Shown here in pieces: positions 1-5,290 of a stretch of DNA of 5,381 nt. The number at the start of each line of letters is the position of its first letter. Within the stretch, counting starts at the first letter, position 1. The stretch spans positions 1 through 5,381 of the forward strand of contig JAMCZP010000032.1 of assembly GCA_023485185.1 (NCBI GenBank), read 5' to 3'. A program made the position numbers and the translations under genes. The notes beneath the pieces were generated by a model that was given only the letters and a program-made list of their open reading frames with translations, made no database searches and was not told where the DNA came from. The stretch is from Gammaproteobacteria bacterium. GTDB taxonomy: Bacteria; Pseudomonadota; Gammaproteobacteria; Pseudomonadales; Halomonadaceae.

Positions 1-147
1 TGCGCCTTCGACGCCGTGTATAGCTTTCAATGCCGCTTCTACACGGCCGACACACGATGCGCACGTCATGCCTTCGATCGGCAGGCTCAGGCGAGTGCCA
101 AAGGGCATCGCTGACTGGGTATCATGTGGGTCTGTGACGGAATCCAT
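1..147 (-). CDS. copA: Copper-translocating P-type ATPase, N-terminal fragment (runs off window)
   Basis: The first 49 codons of a heavy-metal P1B-type ATPase, read on the minus strand from ATG 147-145 and open to the window edge. Residues 20-49 form the start of a heavy-metal-associated (HMA) domain with the metal-binding motif GMTCASC. Cys29 and Cys32 are the expected Cu(I) ligands, followed by the usual helix GRVEAALKAIHGVEG. The start is supported by a GGAG ribosome site at 155-158, seven bases upstream. By family knowledge the full protein (about 750-830 aa) pumps Cu(I) from cytoplasm to periplasm using ATP; the transmembrane and ATPase domains lie outside the window. A CueR-type promoter directly upstream makes copper the likely substrate rather than Cd/Zn/Pb. 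An HMA domain alone also occurs in small copper chaperones such as CopZ. The 19-residue leader before the HMA domain suits the ATPase better, but the fragment cannot exclude a chaperone. Confidence 0.85.
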   Translation of the reverse strand, partial: MDSVTDPHDTQSAMPFGTRLSLPIEGMTCASCVGRVEAALKAIHGVEGA

Positions 148-181
148 GGCACTACTCCAATAATGTGTATGTGGAGTAAAG

Positions 182-212
182 AGCTTGGGCCTTCCAACGA
201 TGGGAAGGTCAA
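182..212 (-). promoter_or_regulatory. CueR-type (MerR family) copper-responsive promoter/operator of copA
   Basis: On the minus strand a -35 box TTGACC (207-212) is followed by a 19-bp spacer and a weak -10 CAAGCT (182-187). The overlong spacer contains a perfect dyad, CCTTCC-N7-GGAAGG (190-208). This is the geometry of MerR-family promoters, and the sequence closely resembles the known copA promoters bound by CueR. CueR with Cu(I) underwinds the long spacer so that sigma70 polymerase can open the promoter. Transcription would start near 175, leaving a leader of about 28 nt with the ribosome site. No cueR gene is visible in the window, so the regulator must be encoded elsewhere. Confidence 0.85.
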
Positions 213-240
213 GAATCGTGCGAATTTATTTTGTGAAGCA

Positions 241-441
241 CTAGTTTGGGCTTCCGCCTGCTTCACCACTGTCGTGATCTGTATGCCCGCAAATCTCCCA
301 GCAACCGTCCAGCGCCTTGTAAATGCTGAAAATCACAAGCCAGTGGTTGGTGTGGACGACTGGTGGTGCGCGCCTGCTTACAAAGTCGGAGCCTTCGGCT
401 TTGTACGCATCCAGGTAAACGACCTCACCCTCTAAAACCAC
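241..441 (-). CDS. Small hypothetical ORF upstream of the copA promoter
   Basis: An open frame of 66 codons, GTG start at 441 and TAG stop at 241, in the same orientation as copA and ending 29 bp before its -35 box. I do not recognise the product. It begins VVLEGEVVYLDAY, has a basic stretch (VSRRAPPVVH), a Trp/Ile/Tyr-rich core (HWLVIFSIYKALDGCWEICG) and a polar tail. It shows no signal peptide, no transmembrane segment and no recognisable motif. No Shine-Dalgarno sequence precedes the GTG, and the frame is closed by TGA at 463-465, so no better upstream start exists. Codon use is unremarkable. It may be a real small gene, the remnant of a longer gene, or chance. The 103-codon plus-strand frame across the same bases covers both the CueR operator and the copA start, so I take that one as a shadow. 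Confidence 0.25.
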   Translation of the reverse strand: MVLEGEVVYLDAYKAEGSDFVSRRAPPVVHTNHWLVIFSIYKALDGCWEICGHTDHDSGEAGGSPN

Positions 442-1012
442 ACCATTGCAAGATAAGCCGCCTCACGATTTGCTGCTGACTCAAGCGAACGCAGCCCAAG
501 CGTGCTCGGAGGATCTTATGCCAGCGTCATCAGTTGCATTGGGCTTCCTTTTAACGGGGCATTGGTAGGCTATTGAACGGCACGTTTTAAGAGCGATGTG
601 CGGAGCTTGTCGAAGTCATTTTGGGGCACACCACGCTGAACTATGTCTGTGTGCTCGCAGGTTACTGGCTGATCATGTGTTGGGTCTGTCCCGCCTGAAA
701 GGGTGCCACTAGCTTGATGCTCGCTTTGCTACTGCCCATGTCTTTATCTTGCTGGCCGCGAGTGGTTATGTTGAGCAGTGCGGAAAGTATCTAGCGATTG
801 CCTTAGCTGATGGAGGAACCAAGCGCCTACTCAGAATTCTTTTTACCGCTTATATCGGCGAGTAGTGGCATCGTGTTTACAAGGCATGGGCATTAGCAAC
901 ACTTCTATGCAATACAAAGCAATTCTAGGTGTGGGTTCATAGGAGTGATGTAGGTCTGTAATTTTTAGCGTTGACTTTTAAATGGTTGCTTCGCTAGTCC
1001 TCTTTACTGAAA
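442..1012. other. Gene-poor stretch before umuDC, possible decayed coding sequence
   Basis: No intact gene is supported here. A strong ribosome site (GGAGGA, 508-513) precedes ATG 518, but the peptide reads only MPASSVALGFLLTGHW before TAG 566-568. The same frame continues to TAA 959-961, broken only by TAG at 566, 710, 863 and 926. Its segment 713-865 reads as a hydrophobic, helix-like 50-residue piece containing RFATAHVFILLAASGYVEQ. On the minus strand a 52-codon frame, about 571-729 and ending in TAG, also reads plausibly (TDIVQRGVPQNDFDKLRTS), so the coding strand is uncertain. The sequence GAGCTTGTCGAAG at 604-616 resembles bases of REP-type repeats, but no second copy is present. A TTGACT (971-976) might be a -35 box for umuDC, but no good -10 follows it. 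Most likely this is decayed DNA. Confidence 0.4.
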
Positions 1013-1028
1013 CTGTTCATACATACAG
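1013..1028 (+). promoter_or_regulatory. LexA operator (SOS box) of umuDC
   Basis: The 16-mer CTGTTCATACATACAG matches the E. coli-type LexA consensus CTGT-N8-ACAG exactly at all eight conserved bases, with an AT-rich centre. It lies 19 bp before the umuD start codon, where LexA would block polymerase until DNA damage activates RecA. The core promoter is not clear: the AT-rich centre of the box may supply the -10, and I see no convincing -35 at 17 bp. The box would lie inside codons if the ATG at 982 were the start, which argues for the start at 1048. Confidence 0.93.
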
Positions 1029-1047
1029 CAAAAAGGAGAAGCCTTTT

Positions 1048-1494
1048 ATGTCATTAAGCGTTTCACTGCTGGGCCGGGCAGATGCCGTGGCCTCGTCACA
1101 CTCTTTACCGCTCTATTCCACCGCTGTGCGTGCCGGATTTCCTTCGCCCGCCGATGATCACCTGGATACCGAGCTAGATCTGCACCGCTACGTCGTTAAA
1201 CGCCCAGCCTCGACCTATTTTGCGCGTGCGGAAGGCTATTCGATGATCGGGGATAGTATCCACCCAGGGGCCTTATTAGTGGTGGATCGCAGTCTGGAAG
1301 CGCTGCCAGGTCGGATTGTGGTGATCTGCGTCGATGGCGAGATGACCGTTAAGCGCCTGGAGCGGGTAGGCCAGCGTACCTACCTCAAAGCAAGTAACCC
1401 TAATTTCAAGCCAATACCCCTTGATGGACGCGAATCCCAAGTATGGGGTGTAGTGACCGACGTGATTCACAATCTGCTGAGGGCACTGCCGTGA
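1048..1494 (+). CDS. umuD: UmuD, SOS translesion polymerase V accessory subunit (S24 family self-cleaving)
   Basis: A 148-residue UmuD homologue (E. coli UmuD has 139). RecA-ssDNA filaments promote its self-cleavage, and the UmuD' dimer then joins UmuC as DNA polymerase V. The cleavage site is Ala29-Gly30 in VRAGFPSP; E. coli UmuD has Cys-Gly, while LexA-type sites use Ala-Gly. The catalytic serine is Ser65 (GYSMIGDSI) and the lysine is Lys102 (MTVKRL), 37 residues apart as in E. coli (Ser60/Lys97). The rest of the S24 fold is recognisable ([20 protein letters not shown], ending [12 protein letters not shown]). The frame is open from ATG 982, but ATG 1048 is chosen because GGAG at 1035-1038 sits nine bases before it and the LexA box lies between the two ATGs. 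The gene overlaps umuC by four bases. Plasmid homologues (mucA, rulA, impA) cannot be separated from umuD by sequence reading alone. Confidence 0.95.
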   Translation: MSLSVSLLGRADAVASSHSLPLYSTAVRAGFPSPADDHLDTELDLHRYVVKRPASTYFARAEGYSMIGDSIHPGALLVVDRSLEALPGRIVVICVDGEMTVKRLERVGQRTYLKASNPNFKPIPLDGRESQVWGVVTDVIHNLLRALP

Positions 1495-2768
1495 TTGCGC
1501 TTGTTGACTGCAACAACTTTTATGTCAGTTGCGAGCGCGTTTTTGATCCAATGCTGGAAGGGCGTCCGGTAGGGGTGCTGTCGAATAACGATGGTTGCGT
1601 CGTTGCCCGTAGCAACGAACTCAAAGCCCTGGGGGTTGAGATGGGAACGGCCATGCACCTATTACCGCCTGGAATACGCCGTCAAGCCTTACTGTTGTCC
1701 AGCAACTATGCTTTGTATGGCGATATGTCCCAGCGGGTGACCGAGGTGCTAGGCGAGTTTTCACCCCATGTGGAGGTGTATTCCATTGATGAAAGTTTTG
1801 TCGGGTTTCAGGGCTTTGACCCAGAGACGCAGGAAGCTCGGGGCCAAGCCATGCGCGATACCGTTCGGCAGTGGACGGGGATTCCCGTATGCGTGGGGTT
1901 TGCACCGACCCGCGTATTAGCCAAAGTGGCGAACCAAGCGGCTAAAAAACATTCCGCCTACAAGCAGCACGGGGTGTGTAAGCTGACCGCCGATAGTGAA
2001 GCGACCAAGGCCTTGCTAAAGCAATTGCCAGTGACAGAGCTGTGGGGGGTGGCACGCCGCACCGGTGAACGTTTAAGAGTGATGGGTATTGAGACCGCAT
2101 GGGATCTACGCGAGGCAGACCCTAAGCGTATCAGGGGGAGATTTAGTGTGGTGCAGGAACGCATCGTATGGGAGCTACGCGGGCAGTCCGCCATCCAGCT
2201 TGATGACATGAGTTTACCCAAGCAACAGATCATGGTGTCACGCTCGTTCGGTAGGCTAACCAACAATCCCCACGACTTGCGAGAAGCCTTAAGACAGCAT
2301 GCTGCTAGGGCGGCCGAAAGGCTGCGTAAACAGCAAAGTGTAACCAGTGCAGTGATGGTGTTTGTGCGTACCAACCCATTCCGTACTGACTTACCGCAAT
2401 ATCAACAACGTGTGGTTATCTCTCTAGAGAGGCCCACCGATGATAGCCGCGATATTATCGCCGCAGCGGTACAAGGCCTACGCCGTCTCTGGCGTAAGGG
2501 TTACAGCTACCATAAAGCAGGTCTGATGCTGCTCGACCTTTCACCCAAGGCAAATCGACAGCTCACCCTCACCGAAACCCCGCAAACCGATGAAGAAGCT
2601 AAGCGCAGCAAACGCCTGATGGCGACGATGGATAAGCTCAATCGTGAGCTAGGTAAAGGAACGGTACAGCTGGGTCTACCCCGTAAAGGCAACGCCTGGT
2701 CGCTACGCAGTGAGCGGCGAACACCACGCTATACCACGCATTGGAATGAGCTGCTAAATGTCAGGTAG
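1491..2768 (+). CDS. umuC: UmuC, catalytic subunit of Y-family DNA polymerase V
   Basis: A full-length 425-residue UmuC (E. coli has 422) that copies past damaged bases, with mutagenesis, when joined to UmuD'. Palm and fingers span residues 1-235: metal-binding Asp6 in [12 protein letters not shown], steric-gate Tyr11, and Asp100-Glu101 in YSIDESF. A helix-hairpin-helix region follows ([17 protein letters not shown], 179-195), then the little finger from about 245 (SRSFGRLT), and a C-terminal DUF4113 domain (about 376-425, ending [13 protein letters not shown]). The start is GTG 1491: its GTGA overlaps the umuD stop, GAGG at 1479-1482 is a good ribosome site, and the protein then begins as UmuC does ([11 protein letters not shown]). 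The in-frame ATG at 1443 would add 16 residues unlike the family. The usual beta-clamp motif QLxLF is QLTLT at 357-361. The gene is translationally coupled to umuD and under the same LexA box. Confidence 0.96.
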   Translation: MIALVDCNNFYVSCERVFDPMLEGRPVGVLSNNDGCVVARSNELKALGVEMGTAMHLLPPGIRRQALLLSSNYALYGDMSQRVTEVLGEFSPHVEVYSIDESFVGFQGFDPETQEARGQAMRDTVRQWTGIPVCVGFAPTRVLAKVANQAAKKHSAYKQHGVCKLTADSEATKALLKQLPVTELWGVARRTGERLRVMGIETAWDLREADPKRIRGRFSVVQERIVWELRGQSAIQLDDMSLPKQQIMVSRSFGRLTNNPHDLREALRQHAARAAERLRKQQSVTSAVMVFVRTNPFRTDLPQYQQRVVISLERPTDDSRDIIAAAVQGLRRLWRKGYSYHKAGLMLLDLSPKANRQLTLTETPQTDEEAKRSKRLMATMDKLNRELGKGTVQLGLPRKGNAWSLRSERRTPRYTTHWNELLNVR

Positions 2769-2811
2769 GTTGATCAAGGTGATGAACCCCGGGCCTTTTG
2801 AGCACGACGTC

Positions 2812-2889
2812 ACGACATTGAAAATTGAAGTTTTTGTAAAAGCGAAGCTTATGCAGCCAATATGTGGGAGTTTTGATGTTCAATGTCGT
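2812..2889 (+). repeat. 78-base inverted repeat / long hairpin downstream of umuC
   Basis: ACGACATTGAA (2812-2822) and TTCAATGTCGT (2879-2889) are perfect inverted copies. If the plus strand is transcribed, pairing continues inward to 2838/2863 with one A-G mismatch, counting G-U pairs: about 17 Watson-Crick and 9 G-U pairs. The loop carries AAGC-GAA-GCTT (2840-2850), which contains the GCGAAGC mini-hairpin known to be unusually stable in DNA. The G-U pairs become A-C mismatches on the other strand, so the fold favours plus-strand RNA. No T-run follows, so it is not a standard terminator. No flanking target duplication was seen. Confidence 0.6.
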
Positions 2890-3243
2890 CATAGCATTGA
2901 AATTCATTGCTGACTACGCCGATGTCTTCCCGTACTTGAATAGCATTAAGCTTTGAATAGAATCCCTATCCAGTACCTGACCGATTAAAAAACATGGCGT
3001 AGGGTGGCGGATTATTAACCCCAATAGGGGTAGATACATGGAACTTTACCCTGGCGGTAGTGGCGTAGTACAAGCCTTGGCTTGCAGGGATAATGAGTGG
3101 GTATTAGCCAACCTAACAGCGGGAGCTAGACTCCCTTAAGCGGGGGTGTCGTCGTCATGACAAGAGTGGCCTTAGCGGGAACGGTTTACCAGCAACGCTT
3201 TAGATACAGTAGAGGAGCTAATGAAAGGAAAGGGCATGCTTGC

Positions 3244-3299
3244 TACCGTGTATGCCTGAGGCATTAAAGAGAAGCTCTTCAGGCAGATTGCCCACGGTA
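3244..3299. repeat. Nested stem-loop in the intergenic region
   Basis: Outer arms TACCGTG (3244-3250) and CACGGTA (3293-3299) enclose TGCCTGA (3253-3259) and TCAGGCA (3279-3285). Those in turn enclose AGAG-AAG-CTCT (3268-3278). All 18 pairs are Watson-Crick, so either strand could fold. A competing hairpin TGCC-TGA-GGCA occupies 3253-3263. A 12-codon frame with an AGAGGAG ribosome-like site (3211-3217, ATG 3221) runs into the stem and stops at 3257-3259. I cannot assign the structure to a known RNA family. Confidence 0.5.
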
Positions 3300-3337
3300 A
3301 CGACATGATAAGAAGTGTTGTGCCAATGAAAAATTTG

Positions 3338-3363
3338 GGCTCGTTGAATTAGAATTTAGAGCC
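3338..3363 (-). terminator. Weak candidate terminator of the ATPase-like gene
   Basis: On the minus strand GGCTC (3363-3359) and GAGCC (3342-3338) can pair around a 16-base loop, followed by CAAATTTTTC. The stem is only five pairs and the first arm overlaps the last codons, so this is a poor terminator and may be chance. Confidence 0.2.
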
Positions 3364-4972
3364 ATTCTCCTAAATCCTCCCAACCTCGATGCTGGGGGCC
3401 GATTACCCAATGCCGATTAGAGCCACGTTTACCGTTGCTATAACAGGTAATTCCCTGTGCTTCTAATAGAGGCGCAGCACGTTTAAACGCCGCCCCAAGC
3501 CCACGTGGTTCACGCGGCCATTTGCTTTCACTACCCCAAGCGGGTTTGTATTTTTCCAAAATGGCAAGCCAAGCTCCCGCTGATTTTTCAGTAGTTTCCT
3601 TAATACTGTTAATTTCTATGTATTTGACGATTGCCTGGGCGACGGGTTCTTCTTCGGTGATTTCAGAGAGCCGCTCTTTGCGATATGCCTCGTACTGTAG
3701 CCAGAAACCCTTGTCACTCTTGGTAAGTGCTATGGAGACAATTACTCCAATTTCGCAGAAATCCAACCATGGAGTAGGCACTTCACGCTGTATGCTTACC
3801 TGGTGAAGTTTTGCATGGACCTTGCCAAGTAATAAAAGTAGCGCGTTGAAAATTGGTGCCTGTTGTCTCTCAGTCAAATCCAGCCGTTTATTAGCTCTAT
3901 TCCCCGGCATGCCTTGCTGAACATTAGAAACATAAGGCATTTCCAAGCTTAATGTATGCTCTGATAAAGCATCATGAGTGACGACCGGTTCTGAACTGCT
4001 CAAAATACAGGGGCGTGAAACCGTGAGTGTGGAAGTATCCTCATGACAACCGACTGCTTTCCACTCAAGCTGGGTTCCACGGAGATATTCAACGACCCGA
4101 CGCTGCACCACTGCGCCGAGAGGCCCTTCAATATCTTCCAGGCTGATAACATGATGTCGCCAAGCGTAACGATCGGCCTCTTTGATGGTCTTAGGAGTAT
4201 CGCGTAAGGCCGTTTCCTTTATTACGGGATCAACCAAGTTTTTGATCAGACGTTGGAGCTTCGACATTTGACTGCCGTGCTCTCCGGTAAGCTCCAGCGC
4301 TAACTGCTGTCGATCTGGCATTAGGCACAGCACCAAATAGGTATAAATCAGTAGTTCCCGATCCTTCGGCAAGCCTATGCAATCCTCTATGGTTTTTAGA
4401 TCTGTAACAGCTCCTTGCATGGGTGGCGCGCGAAAGGAACGGCTATTGCTGGGATGCCAGTATGAACTGAACTGCTGTGGCTGCATCATGATTTCCTGAC
4501 CTGTTGGAAACATCATCACTGTGCCGTCCAGTTCAATATAGCGCTCCCGGTTTTGCCCTAACCAAGTTCGTCCGTTACCGATAGTCCGTAAGTCAGCTGG
4601 TTCCCTGCGGATCACATCTAATGCGTTTTGTATGCTTCGGTCAGAAACGTCACGTTGACTGTTATCAGCAGCGATTTTTTTGATGATTGGTGCAATCATC
4701 TCTGACTCCAGCATCAGAACAGGGCCTCCCTTAACTGGCATGAGGAAATGAACCCCGTCGGAATCCACCACATGTCGATAAAACGCGTTAATAATTCCTC
4801 TAACTAAATTAATATTAGATAATTTCGTATTTCGACCAGCATTGGGTTGTGGGGAAGATGAAAAGTTCGTTGCGATATTGGGGCTGGCAGTAATTGGATA
4901 CTGGCAGTTAGGTGATAAGGGATGGTTATCACCATGAGATGGAGGGCATGAAAGGGACATTCCATAACTCAT
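3356..4972 (-). CDS. AAA+-like ATP-binding protein of mobile elements with degenerate Walker A
   Basis: A 538-residue protein that I recognise as a family with no agreed name, annotated as ATP-binding proteins in integrative elements and phage-like islands, where D5/SF3-like replication roles are suspected. Residues 1-50 are Ser/Pro/Asn-rich and probably disordered. Residues 55-185 match the family N-terminal region (IELDG, then SFRAPP). Residues 190-350 match the ATPase core, and 365-525 the C-terminal helical and winged-helix part (PVAQAIVKYIE; PRGLGAAFKRAAPLLEAQGI). The P-loop, normally GEQGSGKST, reads GEHGSQMSK (230-238), so the nucleotide-binding lysine is Met236. The Walker B site is altered (VISLEDIEG, 275-283), and the usual LLDR arginine region is ALSEHTLSLEMP (335-346). 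The frame is unbroken and starts at ATG 4972 after GGAG at 4979-4982, six bases upstream. It is convergent with umuC. The family match is by memory of its pattern; the biochemical role is unknown, and this member is probably not an active ATPase. Confidence 0.75.
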   Translation of the reverse strand: MSYGMSLSCPPSHGDNHPLSPNCQYPITASPNIATNFSSSPQPNAGRNTKLSNINLVRGIINAFYRHVVDSDGVHFLMPVKGGPVLMLESEMIAPIIKKIAADNSQRDVSDRSIQNALDVIRREPADLRTIGNGRTWLGQNRERYIELDGTVMMFPTGQEIMMQPQQFSSYWHPSNSRSFRAPPMQGAVTDLKTIEDCIGLPKDRELLIYTYLVLCLMPDRQQLALELTGEHGSQMSKLQRLIKNLVDPVIKETALRDTPKTIKEADRYAWRHHVISLEDIEGPLGAVVQRRVVEYLRGTQLEWKAVGCHEDTSTLTVSRPCILSSSEPVVTHDALSEHTLSLEMPYVSNVQQGMPGNRANKRLDLTERQQAPIFNALLLLLGKVHAKLHQVSIQREVPTPWLDFCEIGVIVSIALTKSDKGFWLQYEAYRKERLSEITEEEPVAQAIVKYIEINSIKETTEKSAGAWLAILEKYKPAWGSESKWPREPRGLGAAFKRAAPLLEAQGITCYSNGKRGSNRHWVIGPQHRGWEDLGEWL

Positions 4973-5153
4973 ATATTACTCCTTTAATATTGCTGGCAGG
5001 GGTAATTAGTCCCTGTAAATATAGCAAGCCTGATTTTTCTAGCTTGCTTAATAACAAACCATAGCAGACATTGATAATTTGTTGCTGAATTTTTTTCTTT
5101 TTAATCAAAGGGTTGGTGAGCAATAAAAGATGTCTTTGAACTTTATTGAGCAT
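4929..5153 (-). CDS. Small hypothetical ORF in the leader of the ATPase-like gene
   Basis: A 74-codon frame from ATG 5153 to the stop at 4929. It begins only about 10 nt after the predicted transcription start of the downstream gene, so there is no room for, and no sign of, a ribosome site. Its last 44 bases overlap the ATPase-like gene in another frame. The peptide is Leu/Ile/Lys-rich (HLLLLTNPLIKKKKIQQQ, then LLLSKLEKSGLLYLQGL), as expected of AT-rich DNA read in any open frame. The end beyond residue 55 reads as random sequence. It could be a leaderless regulatory ORF or the remnant of an upstream gene, but chance is the more likely explanation. Confidence 0.2.
   Translation of the reverse strand: MLNKVQRHLLLLTNPLIKKKKIQQQIINVCYGLLLSKLEKSGLLYLQGLITPASNIKGVIYELWNVPFMPSISW
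4997..5048 (-). promoter_or_regulatory. Two hairpins in the 5' leader of the ATPase-like gene
   Basis: Reading along the minus-strand transcript, AGCAAGC (5048-5042) pairs with GCTTGCT (5029-5023) around a 12-base loop. Then CAGGG (5015-5011) pairs with CCCTG (5001-4997) around a 9-base loop. The second hairpin ends 15 bases before the GGAG ribosome site (4979-4982). The leader from the predicted start near 5163 to the ATG at 4972 is about 190 nt, long enough for translational or attenuation control. I recognise no riboswitch class, and no T-run follows either hairpin in this direction. Confidence 0.35.
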
Positions 5154-5169
5154 AATTGGACAATTGATT

Positions 5170-5198
5170 ATTATGAAAATAATTCATGTTGCTTTCAA
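5170..5198 (-). promoter_or_regulatory. Sigma70-type promoter for the ATPase-like gene
   Basis: On the minus strand TTGAAA (5198-5193) is followed by exactly 17 bp and CATAAT (5175-5170), five of six matches to each consensus box, in AT-rich DNA. Transcription would begin near 5163. No operator dyad is evident around it. The promoter lies 92 bp inside the IS66-like end, so the IS did not remove it. Confidence 0.6.
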
Positions 5199-5290
5199 TT
5201 TTTGAAAAAAAGAATTAGCGGCAATGGTTGTGTGTGCACTTTCGATATGAGACGGGAGTAGATAACAAATACTGGCTATCGTCATTATCT
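5199..5290. other. Short spacer between promoter and insertion sequence
   Basis: This strip holds no supported gene. Two short minus-strand frames cross it: ATG 5285 to TGA 5184 (33 codons), and a frame open from the IS junction that reads QYLLSTPVSYRKCTHNHCR before TAA. Either might be the stump of a gene cut by the insertion, but neither is recognisable. The eight bases next to the IS tip, CATTATCT (5283-5290), are the expected target duplication. Confidence 0.35.

Larger units (their letters stand above)
2769..3355. other. Intergenic region between convergent genes, rich in inverted repeats
   Basis: No convincing protein gene lies in these 587 bases between umuC and the convergent ATPase-like gene, and there is no clear rho-independent terminator with a T-run after umuC. 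Small hairpins besides the two listed separately are ACCCC-AATA-GGGGT (3018-3031), CAAGCC-TT-GGCTTG (3071-3084) and GGGAG-CTAGA-CTCCC (3121-3135). Short open frames exist. Plus 3038-3139 has 33 codons, starts MELYPGGSGVVQALACRD, and has a GGGG ribosome-like site at 3027-3030 that sits inside the first small hairpin. Plus 3157-3267 has 36 codons and contains YQQRFRYSRGANERKG. Minus about 3177-3308 has 43 codons. None is recognisable. The region may carry an untranslated RNA, relics of a mobile element, or decayed coding DNA. Confidence 0.5.

Noticed and set aside
124..435. 103-codon plus-strand ORF
   Set aside because: It overlaps the copA start, its ribosome site and the CueR operator, has no ribosome site, and reads as a shadow.
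609..627. TGTCGAAGTCATTTTGG as a partner transposon end to TGTCGATTTATTGG near 5314 (minus strand)
   Set aside because: The match is short and gapped, and the right-hand sequence is better explained as the interior of the IS66 tip ending at 5291.
982..1047. N-terminal extension of UmuD starting at ATG 982
   Set aside because: It has no ribosome site, would place the LexA box inside codons, and adds 22 residues unlike UmuD. ATG 1048 has a good ribosome site.
1443..1490. UmuC start at ATG 1443
   Set aside because: The added residues ([16 protein letters not shown]) do not resemble UmuC. The GTG at 1491 gives the family N-terminus and the classical GTGA overlap.
1958..2374. 138-codon minus-strand ORF inside umuC
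   Set aside because: It is antisense to a strongly supported UmuC frame; low-complexity Leu/Ser/Arg content is typical of a shadow.
2812..2889. attC-type integron site or MITE
   Set aside because: The arms lack the RYYYAAC/GTTRRRY core sites, and no target duplication or second copy is visible.
2782..2913. 43-codon ORF MNPGPFEHDVTTLK... after umuC
   Set aside because: It lies across the long inverted repeat, has a ribosome-like AAGG too close to the ATG, and resembles nothing known.
3101..3200. Group II intron or retron RNA remnant (GCCAACCTAAC at about 3107-3117; TTAGCGGGAACGGTTTACC at about 3173-3191)
   Set aside because: Short resemblances to intron domain I and to retron msr only. No domain V, no 5' GTGYG, no a1/a2 repeat and no reverse transcriptase are present in the window.
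3522..3806. 94-codon plus-strand ORF inside the ATPase-like gene
   Set aside because: It lies entirely antisense to a well-supported coding frame and has no ribosome site or recognisable domain.
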